Positions 25,682 through 34,124 of a stretch of DNA of 64,000 bases are shown here, piece after piece. The translations under genes were made by a program, and so were the position numbers. Numbering within the stretch: position 1 is the stretch's first letter; every line of letters starts with the position of its first letter. The notes beneath the pieces were generated by a model. It searched no databases and had not been told where the DNA came from. It worked only from the letters and a program-made list of their open reading frames with translations. Source of the DNA: Claveliimonas acetigenes (GTDB lineage Bacteria > Bacillota > Clostridia > Lachnospirales > Lachnospiraceae); contig NZ_JAOQJU010000008.1 of assembly GCF_025567385.1 (NCBI RefSeq), forward strand, positions 1-64,000, read 5' to 3'.

Positions 25682-26068
25682 CAAATGTGGGTAGTTAGTA
25701 AAAAGGATTAACTACCCATATTTTATGATTGACGAAAGCGAATGTGATAAAATGATTAATTTACAGGCAAAAAAACAAAGGAAACAATTCAATTATTTAC
25801 AACTTTTGCCCATGAAAATATGTGAATTTATAAAAAGATACATGAATTGCAAGAAAAATCAAAGTTGTAAAAATCCTTTAAATACAAGGAAAAATGAAGA
25901 TATGAGGAGTTATGAGAACATGATAAAAGTACTATTCGTTTGCCACGGCAGGAAGTGTGGGGTGGATGATATTTCTTTGTTTTAATAGGATTTATGGGTC
26001 ATTTAGATGATTTTTACAACTTTTGAAGGGTGTTCCGATGTGACATAATATATGGATTGGAGAAACCA
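25682..26068. other. A+T-rich intergenic region containing the first att-like copy
   Basis: No convincing gene. An open frame at 25725-25985 is A+T-biased and ends inside the att-like copy. The left flank of that copy (ATGAGGAGTTATGAGAACATG) resembles the left flank of the intact phosphatase gene (ATGCGAGGTTATGCAAGAATG). It may therefore be the integrase-side end of an older element lying to its left. Confidence 0.45.
25920..25950 (+). repeat. Truncated phosphatase 5' end / att-like copy 1
   Basis: A 31-bp match to the first codons of the phosphatase gene at 38813, encoding MIKVLFVCHG, then diverging. If translated it would give a 21-residue peptide. It shares ATGATAAAA at the start and TGCCACGGCA at the end with the three other copies. 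Confidence 0.7.
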
Positions 26069-27001
26069 ATGAATAACAAAAATGAAATAATTTTATTTGA
26101 GACAGAGGATAGAATGATATCTTTACCAGTTATGGTGAAAGAGGAAACAGTTTGGCTTAATAGAAATCAGTTATCAGAACTGTTTGAACGTGACATAAAA
26201 ACGATTGGTAAGCACATTAATAATGCTTTGAAGGAAGAATTATCTGGTCAAAATGCAGTTGTCGCAAAATTTGCGACAACTGCTTCCGATGGTAAAAAAT
26301 ACATGGTAGAACACTATAATTTGGACGTTATTATTTCTGTCGGTTATCGAGTGAAATCAAAACGAGGCATCGAATTTAGACGTTGGGCAAATGGTGTCTT
26401 AAAGGAATACATAATCAGAGGATACGCTGTGAATCATAATCGTATGGATCAATTAAACGAGGTAATACGAGTTATGAAAAGAGTAGAAAACAGCCTGGAT
26501 ACAAAACAAGTATTAACAGTAGTAGAAAAATATAGTCAGGCACTAGAGCTGTTAGATGCCTATGATCATCAGAATATGGAACGACCAAAAGGAAATAGAG
26601 CAACATATATTCTGACTTATGAGGAATGTAGAAAAGTAATTGATAATATGAAATTTGGTGACAGCAGTTCATTATTCGGTAATGAAAAGGATGATTCATT
26701 TAAAGGAAGCATTGGAGCAATTTATCAAAGCTTTGCAGGAGAAGACTTATATCCTACTTTAGAAGAAAAAGCTGCAAATTTATTATATTTTGTCACGAAG
26801 AATCATAGCTTTTCCGACGGAAATAAACGAATAGCTGCAACAATGTTCTTATATTTTCTGGATAAGAATGGTGTTTTATTTAAAAATGGAGAAAAACTAA
26901 TTGACGACCATACACTTGTTGCACTTACGATTATGATCGCAGAATCAAATCCAGAAGAAAAAGAAATGATGATAAGTGTAATTATGAATTGTATAAAATA
27001 A
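26069..27001 (+). CDS. RhuM-family protein with C-terminal Fic/DOC domain
   Basis: A 310-aa protein. The N-terminal half matches the RhuM virulence family (MISLPVMVKEETVWLNRNQL, FERDIKTIGKHINNAL, NLDVIISVGYRVKSKRGIEF, RRWANGVLKEYIIRGYAVN). The C-terminal half contains a Fic/DOC motif (NHSFSDGNKRIAATMFLYFL near residue 250), with the His and the Asp-Gly-Asn-Lys-Arg core. Fic/Doc enzymes transfer AMP or phosphate to proteins and often act as toxins. It fills the whole interval between att-like copies 1 and 2. The start is ATG 26069 after GGAGAAA. A+T-rich; probably a selfish or defence cargo gene. Confidence 0.82.
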   Translation: MNNKNEIILFETEDRMISLPVMVKEETVWLNRNQLSELFERDIKTIGKHINNALKEELSGQNAVVAKFATTASDGKKYMVEHYNLDVIISVGYRVKSKRGIEFRRWANGVLKEYIIRGYAVNHNRMDQLNEVIRVMKRVENSLDTKQVLTVVEKYSQALELLDAYDHQNMERPKGNRATYILTYEECRKVIDNMKFGDSSSLFGNEKDDSFKGSIGAIYQSFAGEDLYPTLEEKAANLLYFVTKNHSFSDGNKRIAATMFLYFLDKNGVLFKNGEKLIDDHTLVALTIMIAESNPEEKEMMISVIMNCIK

Positions 27002-27303
27002 TTATATGGAGGGTTTAACATATGATAAAAGTATTATTCGTCTGCCACGGCAAATATTCATAGTCAACGCAAAGTGCGTCAAAACGGTGCAAATCGCGGC
27101 AGTGGAAATGGTGTTTACACCGTTTTTACTACGATTCAATTACATCCTATATTGCGGCATGGTGTCGGTGGGGGCAAATTGCGGCAAAACGTGGCATTTA
27201 AAGGACAATAATTATGAATGTAAAAATAATATTTGTTTGCTATGCGGGTATCTTCAGTTTTTGTATGGAGGGAGGATTGCAGCAGGACAAGTTTGCAAAG
27301 TAG
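27002..27303. other. Left end of second insertion with repeated CGGCA motifs
   Basis: It contains att-like copy 2 and then a stretch with repeated GCGGCA/GGCAAA words (GCAAATCGCGGCA near 27089, ATTGCGGCA near 27154, AAATTGCGGCAAAACG near 27177). A weaker phosphatase-like start follows at 27214 (MNVKIIFVCYAGI). The same words (AACTGCGGCAAATCGGGGCA near 28240) recur just before copy 3. They may be integrase arm-binding sites. No gene seen. Confidence 0.45.
27022..27052 (+). repeat. Truncated phosphatase 5' end / att-like copy 2
   Basis: 31-bp copy encoding MIKVLFVCHG, with a ribosome site (GGAGGG) 12 nt upstream; stops three codons later (KYS, TAG). It is identical to copy 3 over the 31 bp. 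Confidence 0.75.
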
Positions 27304-28082
27304 GTGTTGGTACTGGTGTTAGAGATTTTAGGAAATAGGCAGAAAATACTTCTTGTTGAAGGTACTCCTGATAAAAGTACGGATAGAAAGTTGTATTCAA
27401 AGATTTTTGAAGATTATAATATCATACCATTAGAGGGGTGTGGCACAGTTATTCAAACAACAAAAGCGTATAATCGCATGCGCGAGTTTCATTACAAAGA
27501 GGTAAAGGGGATTATTGATCGGGATAGAAAAGCAGAAGAAGAAATAAATTCTCTTCGTACTTATGATATCTTTGTATCTAAGGTTGCAGAAATAGAGAAT
27601 TTGTTTTTATTACCAGAGGTAATAAGAATTGTAGCTCGTAAGCAGAATATTGAAAATGTTGAGGAAATTGTTTCCGCAAAAAAGGAGAAAACGATTGGTT
27701 TTTTGAAAAAAATATAAATGGACAAGCACTTTTGTTTACAAGACAAAAATGTCAAAATGCTATTAATCAGATAAGCAATAAATCTGTTACTTCAATTTCA
27801 GAATATGTTGAGAATCTAAATTCTATATCATCGGAAACTAATGCAATGGAGGTATATAATAGCGTTTTGAATGAATTACAGAGAATAGTAGATGAAGCCG
27901 ATTATTTGGAAGCACTTAGAGTCATTAACAATAAGGGGCTTTTACCATATACTGGTTTGTCAAATTCTTTTGGATGGAAAAAGCAATATTATATTGATTA
28001 TGTTTTGAAATTATTGAATGTAACTGATGATTGTGCGGAAGCACTTTGTAATATTTTTAAGGAATATATCCCTCTACAATAA
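27304..28082 (+). pseudogene. DUF4435 (TOPRIM-like) gene, 5'-truncated and frameshifted
   Basis: The first frame (27304-27717) reads LEILGNRQKILLVEGTPDKS, then VKGIIDRDRKAEEEIN and VAEIENLFLLPEVI. These fit the DUF4435/TOPRIM metal-binding motifs: Glu in LVEG, Asp-x-Asp in IDRDR. Near 27681 the coding signal moves to another frame (ENDWFFEKNINGQALLFTRQ, KCQNAINQI...) and ends at 28082. In intact relatives an AAA ATPase domain precedes LEILGNR; here it is missing. Such ATPase-TOPRIM proteins resemble OLD-type defence nucleases. This copy is dead by truncation and frameshift. Confidence 0.65.
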
Positions 28083-28290
28083 AAGAAAATTTTTTGAAAA
28101 GTAATAAATCGCAGTAGTAAAACACCCTCGTTCTTACTACGTTTTGACTACGTTTCATGTCCTCAACTTTCCCCGTTTTGCCGCATTTTGCTCATTCTGT
28201 GACAAATTTAACAATCACAGAGCAAAAATTATAGTCGGCAAACTGCGGCAAATCGGGGCAGAATACGGCATTTTAGGAGGATTTTCGTTT

Positions 28291-28321
28291 ATGATAAAAG
28301 TATTATTCGTCTGCCACGGCA
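28291..28321 (+). repeat. attL: truncated phosphatase 5' end copy 3
   Basis: 31-bp copy with strong ribosome site AGGAGG 11 nt upstream. It encodes MIKVLFVCHGNV and then TAA (28327-28329). Left end of the 10.5-kb element; pairs with 38813-38843. Confidence 0.8.
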
Positions 28322-28380
28322 ATGTTTAATGGATGTCGTGAAAACCTTGATTTTATTGGATTTCTTGGGGATTAACCAAT

Positions 28381-28405
28381 AATTTACACCTTATTTATAC
28401 CTTTG
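28381..28405 (+). repeat. Left arm-type repeat of the element
   Basis: AATTTACACCTTATTTATAC followed by CTTTG. The same pattern, AATTTACACCTTGTTTTACA, lies at 38675 near the right end. Probably integrase arm-binding sequence. Confidence 0.55.
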
Positions 28406-28575
28406 GAAGACCGGATCGGAATAGCTGAAATAATAATGTGAAGGCGTGGGAGAAAATCTCACGTCTTATTTATATGGAGAAAATGAATTTGAAATGCATT
28501 TTACTGTGTTATGTATGATGGCAACGGAGTCGTCAATTCACAAAAATGTATTCGTTAAAGAACAAATCTATCACT

Positions 28576-29196
28576 TTAGTTTTCGAAAAGGGAAGGATCA
28601 ATTTCATCAAGGAGTTCTTCGGGGAGACATTTCTTTGTAATAGTTATATTTTTTGCTTTGTATGTAAGCTGAGTATACAGTGGTGAATTAATATCTTTTT
28701 TGAATATGGAATATATCTTTCCAGGTGGTTTAGGAACGATTGAGCGTATATCTTCACTTAATACACTGTTTGGAATGTAACAATCTTTACCTTGAATCAG
28801 ACCGAGGCAGGCAGATGTTGTGCCGGTAACCTTCTCTGTATATAGCTCAAGATGCGGACCGATGTAATTACCTATCATACGAGCTTTCGTGTCTATACTC
28901 ATTATGGTACTCAATACTTGAAGTTTTAATTCTGTTGTATGATTATTTTTAAATGAAAAATCATTTTCACTTAATCGACTGTTTAGGGCAGCACGATAGA
29001 AACCATTCGCATTCAGTCCTGTTCTTGGAACAACTCCGGTAAAATGAAGGAAATTATGAGAATGAAATTTTACAACTGTATGGTGTGAATGATTGTATTC
29101 GTCACGATAGACAAAAACAACTTGGTTATGCTCTAAATATTGCTGATATTGTTTTGCGCATTTTGTAATGATAGCAATAGCCTGTTTTTTAGTCAT
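28576..29196 (-). CDS. PBECR4-type nuclease domain protein (probable toxin)
   Basis: A 206-aa protein resembling PBECR4, one of the phage-associated barnase/EndoU/colicin E5-D/RelE-like nuclease families. Characteristic phrases are AKQYQQYLEHNQVVFVYRDE, HNFLHFTGVVPRTGLNANGF, TTELKLQVLSTIMSIDTKAR, MIGNYIGPHLELYTEKVTGT and YIPNSVLSEDIR. Catalytic residues cannot be fixed from sequence alone. The start is ATG 29196 after AAGGAA. Upstream on the same strand are, in order, a promoter, two 53-nt structured repeats and a terminator hairpin. No protein antitoxin gene is adjacent on this strand. RNA cleavage and toxicity are inference from the fold family. Confidence 0.72.
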   Translation of the reverse strand: MTKKQAIAIITKCAKQYQQYLEHNQVVFVYRDEYNHSHHTVVKFHSHNFLHFTGVVPRTGLNANGFYRAALNSRLSENDFSFKNNHTTELKLQVLSTIMSIDTKARMIGNYIGPHLELYTEKVTGTTSACLGLIQGKDCYIPNSVLSEDIRSIVPKPPGKIYSIFKKDINSPLYTQLTYKAKNITITKKCLPEELLDEIDPSLFEN

Positions 29197-29238
29197 AATA
29201 TTAAAGTTCCTTATATGCTGGTATTTTGGATAAATTTA

Positions 29239-29279
29239 AAAGGAAGGTTCTTCTGCCGTAGCAGATGACACCTTCCTTT
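29239..29279 (-). terminator. Hairpin terminator between repeat RNA and nuclease gene
   Basis: AAAGGAAGGT pairs with ACCTTCCTTT (10 bp) around a loop that itself contains CTGC-CGTA-GCAG. On the minus strand a TTTTAAATTT run follows. Read-through would be needed to reach the nuclease start 43 nt further on. Confidence 0.7.
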
Positions 29280-29286
29280 AATGACT

Positions 29287-29392
29287 GATTTTTCTGTTGT
29301 CCGCCAACTGATCGGCACCCGAAGTCCGATAAGAAAACTGGTTTTTCCGTTGCCAGCCAACTGTCCGGCACCCGAAGTCCGGAAAGAATTTC
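29287..29392 (-). ncRNA. Two tandem 53-nt structured repeats upstream of the nuclease (candidate antitoxin RNA)
   Basis: Units 29287-29339 and 29340-29392 align without gaps over most of their length. Each contains GCCAACTG followed by a hairpin. On the + strand these are ATCGG-loop-CCGAT (29311-29330) and TCCGG-loop-CCGGA (29364-29383), with the same ten-base loop CACCCGAAGT. The stem bases that differ do so in pairs that keep base pairing, which is evidence for a selected RNA structure. On the transcribed minus strand the loop contains a C-UUCG-G tetraloop motif. Promoter and terminator flank the repeats in the minus-strand orientation. Confidence 0.55.
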
Positions 29393-29444
29393 GGATTTTA
29401 TGTGTCAGTCCACATGATAGGCATATAGCCCATCTACTATTTAT

Positions 29445-29473
29445 AGTATACACAGAAGAAGTGGATTATGCAA
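29445..29473 (-). promoter_or_regulatory. Promoter for repeat RNA and nuclease gene
   Basis: On the minus strand: TTGCAT (29473-29468), 17-nt spacer, TATACT (29450-29445), with TGTG just before the -10. Transcription would begin near 29438 and enter the 53-nt repeats about 45 nt later. Confidence 0.65.
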
Positions 29474-29658
29474 TGAATTTATAAAGATTTAATATGGATA
29501 TTTTTAACGCAATAGGGTTACCAATTGATATTCTAAATATGCAAAGAGCCATCCATGTAAAAGAAAATTATAGCAAAATAGAGCATGTGATATGGATTAC
29601 TCATCTGTAAATATAACTTTTAAATGTAAAATAGAGCCGTTTACGTTTAAAGTATACA

Positions 29659-29949
29659 TTATTTATATTTTTGATAAGTTTGAATAATCTCTTCAAATAA
29701 ATCAACGGGATTTTCTTCTAAGGCAGCAGCGAGAACTATGAGTTTTTCGATACTAATCCAGTTTTTCCCGAGCTCTAAGTTAGCTAGGTGGCGAGATGAA
29801 ATCCATGTTTCTCCCCCAAAGAGTTCATCACTTCTTAATGAAATAAAGCTTTCGCGAGAGTTGTATGCATGTCCTAAAGCTTTTCTTTTTTCGGTAATTA
29901 ATTCGCCTACTTTTACTAGAGCTGGATCATATTTTTTCCTTTCGGCCAT
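29659..29949 (-). CDS. Xre-type HTH regulator of the defence-like operon
   Basis: A 96-aa protein with a Cro/CI-type helix-turn-helix: LVKVGELITEKRKALGHAYN, TWISSRHLANLELGKNWISI, EKLIVLAAALEENPVDLFEE. The start is placed at ATG 29949, 9 nt after GGAG; an ATG at 29964 lacks a ribosome site. It is divergent from the AIPR operon, and a perfect 16-bp palindrome lies between the two. That fits a repressor controlling itself and the operon. The nuclease gene lies downstream on the same strand but has its own promoter. Confidence 0.8.
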   Translation of the reverse strand: MAERKKYDPALVKVGELITEKRKALGHAYNSRESFISLRSDELFGGETWISSRHLANLELGKNWISIEKLIVLAAALEENPVDLFEEIIQTYQKYK

Positions 29950-29971
29950 TTTAGTCATCTCCATTATAATT

Positions 29972-29987
29972 ATGCACCATGGTGCAT
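29972..29987. promoter_or_regulatory. 16-bp perfect palindromic operator
   Basis: ATGCACCATGGTGCAT, fully self-complementary. It lies between the -10 (TATAAT on the minus strand, 29968-29963) of the regulator gene and the -35 of the AIPR operon, and would block both promoters when bound. Confidence 0.75.
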
Positions 29988-30015
29988 TGATCTATTCTAC
30001 CATAAGGAATATACT
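29987..30015 (+). promoter_or_regulatory. Promoter of the AIPR operon
   Basis: TTGATC (29987-29992), 17-nt spacer, TATACT (30010-30015). The -35 abuts the palindromic operator. A leader of about 80 nt precedes the AIPR start. Confidence 0.65.
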
Positions 30016-30104
30016 TAGATCAAGATCTGAAACAGAATTTGAGAAAGACCATAAAAACTGAAATGAAAAAATGGAAAAGAAATAGAAAACGGAGGTATAA
30101 GAGT

Positions 30105-31304
30105 ATGAATACACAGTTAAAATTCAAGGTGAACGCATTGAGGACACTTGCTTCGCCCTATAAGAAAAATGAAAAAGAAGAAGCAACATCGTTTGAAACA
30201 ATTTATTATTTGTTAGTGAATATGAAGGATCTTCCAGAAAATATTCCTTTAGATGTTAATCCACGAGTACCTAAAATGGGAACGAATGTAGCAAAGAGAC
30301 TTATCAATGCTGTGGTTGAGCCGGAAACAGATTTTTATATTAATAATAGAGGTATTGTTATTTCTGCAAAATCATTAAGTTTTAATAGTGTGGATTCAGA
30401 GGTGACAATTGATATTGGTAATCAGGATGATGAGAGTGACAGATATAATTATGGTATCCTTGATGGAGGACATACTTATACAGCTATAATACAGAATAGA
30501 AATAGAATTCCGGAAGACATTGAAAAATATGTTCGTATGGAAGTGATTACTAATGTGATCAATATTACAAGATTATCAGATGCGAGAAACACATCCGTTC
30601 AGGTTTCAGATATAGCATTATTTAATCTTGAAGATAGTTTTGAGAATATAAGAAACGCTATTAAAGATGAAAATTATGCTGATAAAATTGCATATAAGGA
30701 TAATGAAAATAAGCCAATCAACATATCTGAATTACTTCGATTAATGTATGCATTTGATGTAGTTAAATATCCAGATGATAGTGTGGCACCTATTCAAAGC
30801 TATTCAGGTAAGGCTCAGGTTTTTAAAAGATATAAAGATGCATATGATACACCTTTTTATAAATCATTAACAAAACAATTACCGGTTCTTGTGGAACTAT
30901 ATGATTTGATAGAGAGAGAGTTGTCTTTGAAATACAATGAATACAAGAAAAAACTTGGGGTCGCTATTCCTAGGTTTGGAAGTGTAAAAGGTGTCGAAAA
31001 TATTGAAAAAGGAACGAAAACAAATTACCTTCAGAATAGAACGAATTATTCTATATCAAGCGGTTACATTTATCCAATTTTTGGTGCATTTCGTTCATTG
31101 TTAAGATTTGATGAAGAGACAGGTGAGGTTTCATGGCTGTTTAATCCTTTGGAAATTTGGGAGGAAGTCGGAACAAGTATTGTGCAGAATACATTTGAAA
31201 GTAGCAATAATCCGCAACTTGCAGGAAAGGATAAGCAATTATGGCTGTCAAATTATCGAATTGTTGAAACTCAAAGTTTGAGAAAACTTCTTAAGAGACG
31301 ATAG
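30105..31304 (+). CDS. AIPR-family (abortive phage infection) protein
   Basis: A 399-aa protein of the AIPR family, first linked to abortive infection and found in several defence operons. Recognisable are FYINNRGIVISAKSLSFN, YGILDGGHTYTAIIQ (a ParB/DndB-like DGGHTY box near residue 133) and VSDIALFNLEDSFENIR. The start is ATG 30105 after GGAGGT. It leads four genes in tight order. In the MZA defence system an AIPR protein accompanies a MutL-like GHKL ATPase, as it does here, but the Z1 helicase of MZA is absent. Molecular activity is not established. Confidence 0.8.
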   Translation: MNTQLKFKVNALRTLASPYKKNEKEEATSFETIYYLLVNMKDLPENIPLDVNPRVPKMGTNVAKRLINAVVEPETDFYINNRGIVISAKSLSFNSVDSEVTIDIGNQDDESDRYNYGILDGGHTYTAIIQNRNRIPEDIEKYVRMEVITNVINITRLSDARNTSVQVSDIALFNLEDSFENIRNAIKDENYADKIAYKDNENKPINISELLRLMYAFDVVKYPDDSVAPIQSYSGKAQVFKRYKDAYDTPFYKSLTKQLPVLVELYDLIERELSLKYNEYKKKLGVAIPRFGSVKGVENIEKGTKTNYLQNRTNYSISSGYIYPIFGAFRSLLRFDEETGEVSWLFNPLEIWEEVGTSIVQNTFESSNNPQLAGKDKQLWLSNYRIVETQSLRKLLKRR

Positions 31305-31330
31305 AAAAATATAAAGAGAGGGACAGTAAG

Positions 31331-33259
31331 ATGGCTAGGTGGAATTTCCCAGGTAACCAGGATGGACAGGTAAAAGGAGTTGCAGATGCAGGTATCGAAA
31401 ATTTTAATGGAACTGAGCTTTCATCTTTGGCACGAGAAAATTGCCAAAATTCTTTGGATGCCGCATTGAATGATAGTAACCCGGATGTTCTGGTTGAATT
31501 TGAAAGATATTTTGTGCCTGCAAAGCAGATTCCTGGTATTATGGAATACCGAAATATTTTGAAAAAATGTAAGGCTTTTTGGGATAGATCAAAGAGCGAA
31601 AAAGCTAAACTTTTTTTGAAAGATGCCATAAAAGAGGCAGAAAAGGAGAATACTTTTTTACTCAGAATTAGTGATTATAATACAACGGGACTTTCAGATC
31701 CATATACACAATCCAATGATCCATTTAATTTTAGTTTCGATGGATGGAATGCATTGATAAAAATTGATGGTGGTGCGAATAAAGGTGATGATAAGGCTGG
31801 AGCATTTGGTATCGGAAAAAGTGCACCATTTAGTAATTCGCATTATAGATTGGTGTTTTACAGAACGTACAATCAGAAATATGAGCGTGCTGCACAGGGC
31901 ATTTCAAGATTAATGTCATATCAAGATGGAGCGTTGATGACTAGCGGGATTGGTTATTATGGAGAAACAAAAGGAAATAATCCGGTAGAGGTAATACCGG
32001 AACTTGATAGTATAAATAGAAGATCTGAAATAGGGACAGATGTTTTTATTTATGGATTTAAGTCTGCAAGCGATTGGGAAACAGAAATTACGGTAGCATT
32101 ATTGGAAAGTTTTCTTATGTCATTTTTTAATGAGCAGCTTCGAGTAAAGGTACAAGGAAGAGAAATTAATAAAAAATCATTACCAGGATATATGGAACGT
32201 GTTCATAGAGAACGCCCGGGTGCAACTAAAGGAACTTATGGCAATTATCTTGCGTTGACGCGAACAGAGGGCGTTCATATATATTCACAGGATTTTCATG
32301 GTATGGGTACATTGGAATTGAGACTGTTAGTTGATCCGAATGAAAAATTAGATAGAAAAGTTTTGATTGTGAGGAAGGCTGGAATGAAATTATTTCGGCT
32401 TGGAAATATATCTAAATTGGTTCCTTTTACAGGAATTCTTGAATTACAGGGGAAAGATTTAAACAGTTATTTCCGCGCTATGGAAACAGTCGCTCATGAT
32501 AATTGGGAACCCGGAAGGCATCCAAATCCGAAACAGGCTAAAGCGTATTATGAAGAAATTAAGGACTGGATTAGAATCTGTGTAGCAGAACTTGCTGAAA
32601 ATACAAGTGATGATGAAATAGACGTTGAGGGGTTAGGTGGTGTTCTTCAAAAAGAGCCAGAGGCAGTAGACACTGGTGATTCAGATAATAAACGGGAAAA
32701 CATCAATGATCATCTGGGGAACATTAATGTTTTGGAACGACCAATTAAGACTCCATCAAAAGGATTCTTTTATGGAAAAGGAGATGAAGGCAGCAGTCAA
32801 TCTACAACCACAAGTGGAACACTTGGAAAAATGGGCGAAGTAGGACTTAGAATTCTGAAAGGAAAAAGAAAACGAAAAAAATTAGATACGCATCGAGGAA
32901 TCCCGGATCCAAATGGAAAAGATGTTGTGCTACAGAAAAAAGCAGGTGGGGAGACTAGTTGTCCGCTTAAAAATGTGCGCATTATAAAAAAAGGTACAGG
33001 AATATATTCTCTTAATTTTGAAATACCACATGATGTGGAGTATGGAAGGATTGAACTTGTCACTGTAGGAGAAAATGGAAAGTCTAATAGGCTTCGTATA
33101 ACAGATGTTAATCCGACATCTGGATGTGAAACAGCAAAATTGAACGGAGATTTGATAGAAACTCTGAATATGACATCTTCTGGGAAAGTAAAGATTATTG
33201 TAACTCTTGCAGATTCACATGATTATGCTATGGAGGTAAATGTATATGAACATAACTAA
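31331..33259 (+). CDS. GHKL/HATPase-fold protein of defence-like operon
   Basis: A 642-aa protein with an N-terminal Hsp90/MutL/MORC-type ATPase domain. The N-box LARENCQNSLDA is at residues 33-44, the D-x-G-like segment ISDYNTTGL is near 113-121, and the glycine-rich lid GAFGIGKSAPF is at 157-167. The middle part (residues 180-410) fits an S5-like domain. A long acidic linker near 430-500 precedes a small beta-rich C-terminal domain with a basic patch (KGKRKRKKLDTHRG). Start ATG 31331 follows GAGAGGGACAG. It overlaps the next gene by 14 bp. Probably an ATP-gated clamp that senses or holds DNA or another nucleic acid (inference). Confidence 0.75.
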   Translation: MARWNFPGNQDGQVKGVADAGIENFNGTELSSLARENCQNSLDAALNDSNPDVLVEFERYFVPAKQIPGIMEYRNILKKCKAFWDRSKSEKAKLFLKDAIKEAEKENTFLLRISDYNTTGLSDPYTQSNDPFNFSFDGWNALIKIDGGANKGDDKAGAFGIGKSAPFSNSHYRLVFYRTYNQKYERAAQGISRLMSYQDGALMTSGIGYYGETKGNNPVEVIPELDSINRRSEIGTDVFIYGFKSASDWETEITVALLESFLMSFFNEQLRVKVQGREINKKSLPGYMERVHRERPGATKGTYGNYLALTRTEGVHIYSQDFHGMGTLELRLLVDPNEKLDRKVLIVRKAGMKLFRLGNISKLVPFTGILELQGKDLNSYFRAMETVAHDNWEPGRHPNPKQAKAYYEEIKDWIRICVAELAENTSDDEIDVEGLGGVLQKEPEAVDTGDSDNKRENINDHLGNINVLERPIKTPSKGFFYGKGDEGSSQSTTTSGTLGKMGEVGLRILKGKRKRKKLDTHRGIPDPNGKDVVLQKKAGGETSCPLKNVRIIKKGTGIYSLNFEIPHDVEYGRIELVTVGENGKSNRLRITDVNPTSGCETAKLNGDLIETLNMTSSGKVKIIVTLADSHDYAMEVNVYEHN

Positions 33260-34124
33260 TAGATTATTTACCTATCCGGTATTAAGTGATGAGAAGGACG
33301 ATTATAAGGAATCCTTTTTTAGTGTTGATTACGAACAGTCGATGCAAGGAGTCAACAGCCTAAGGCTAAGTTTTGATATTACTATGAATTGTCATGAATT
33401 AGAGCAGTTAATTATAGACGGAAAAGCGGATTATGTCATACATTTGGAATGCTCGACAACAGCATACAGAGAAGTGTTGCATTCCGTATCAAAACATATT
33501 GAACATGTCATACCAATTGGAAGAATAAATGGATCATTTGATGTTGTAGCATTTATTATTCTTAAAAAGAATATTACAGGTTTTTTCTGTACAGACTGGG
33601 TAGATGATTTTCAAGATACTACATTTAATTTATTCACGGGATCTATTTTGGCCTATCAAAACCTTAACAGTTTGGACGTAACAAAAGATTACGAGGAGTT
33701 TACAAATGCGGGTTCGATTTTTGCAGTTTATAAAAGAATTACGGAAGATAATTGTCCGGCTGAAATAAATCTTGAATCAAATAAAATTAGGATTGGTTTG
33801 GGAACTAAAGATTATGATGTATATGCTGTGTACTCTGGAAAGACAGAATTACAGTCTTTGTTTCACTCAATGTTAATACTACCAGTATTGGTTTATGTGT
33901 TTGAAGAATTAAGACAGGAAGGTGGAGAGGAAACATATCATAACAAAGAATGGTTTTTAGCTTTGGAAAAGTCTTATGCAAAGAGGGGCATTACTTTCAT
34001 GGAAGAGGTACTTAATCCAGAGAAAACCTCTTATCAATTGGCGCAAGAAGCAATGGAATTGCCTTTGAGCAAAGCATTTGATCAGATTCCAATATTCTTT
34101 GATACCACAGAGGAGGACTCGTAA
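33246..34124 (+). CDS. Unknown protein of defence-like operon
   Basis: A 292-aa protein with no family recognised. It is a mixed alpha/beta protein with no membrane segment. Notable phrases are MNCHELEQLIIDGKADYVIH, LECSTTAYREVLHS and GFFCTDWVDDFQDTTFN. The C-terminal 60 residues are helical (FEELRQEGGEETYHNKEWFL, ALEKSYAKRGITFMEEVL). ATG 33246 is better spaced from GGAGG than ATG 33240. It starts inside the end of the ATPase gene and its stop shares one base with the next start. Such tight coupling suggests a stoichiometric complex with its neighbours. Confidence 0.6.
   Translation: MNITNRLFTYPVLSDEKDDYKESFFSVDYEQSMQGVNSLRLSFDITMNCHELEQLIIDGKADYVIHLECSTTAYREVLHSVSKHIEHVIPIGRINGSFDVVAFIILKKNITGFFCTDWVDDFQDTTFNLFTGSILAYQNLNSLDVTKDYEEFTNAGSIFAVYKRITEDNCPAEINLESNKIRIGLGTKDYDVYAVYSGKTELQSLFHSMLILPVLVYVFEELRQEGGEETYHNKEWFLALEKSYAKRGITFMEEVLNPEKTSYQLAQEAMELPLSKAFDQIPIFFDTTEEDS

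Larger units (their letters stand above)
28083..28575. other. Junction between second insertion and the 10.5-kb element
   Basis: No gene over 493 bases. It holds GCGGCA-type words, the original-looking ribosome site TTAGGAGG, att-like copy 3, and the left-end arm-like repeat (ACACC-type) at 28381. An open frame at 28446-28640 runs antisense into the nuclease gene and is not supported. Confidence 0.5.

Noticed and set aside
25725..25985. 86-codon frame as a gene
   Set aside because: No ribosome site, A+T-biased composition, and its C-terminus is just the att-like copy of the phosphatase start.
28446..28640. 64-codon + strand frame
   Set aside because: Antisense to the end of the nuclease gene, with no family signal.
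29287..29392. Tandem repeats as a CRISPR array
   Set aside because: Only two units directly abutting with no spacers, and no cas genes nearby.
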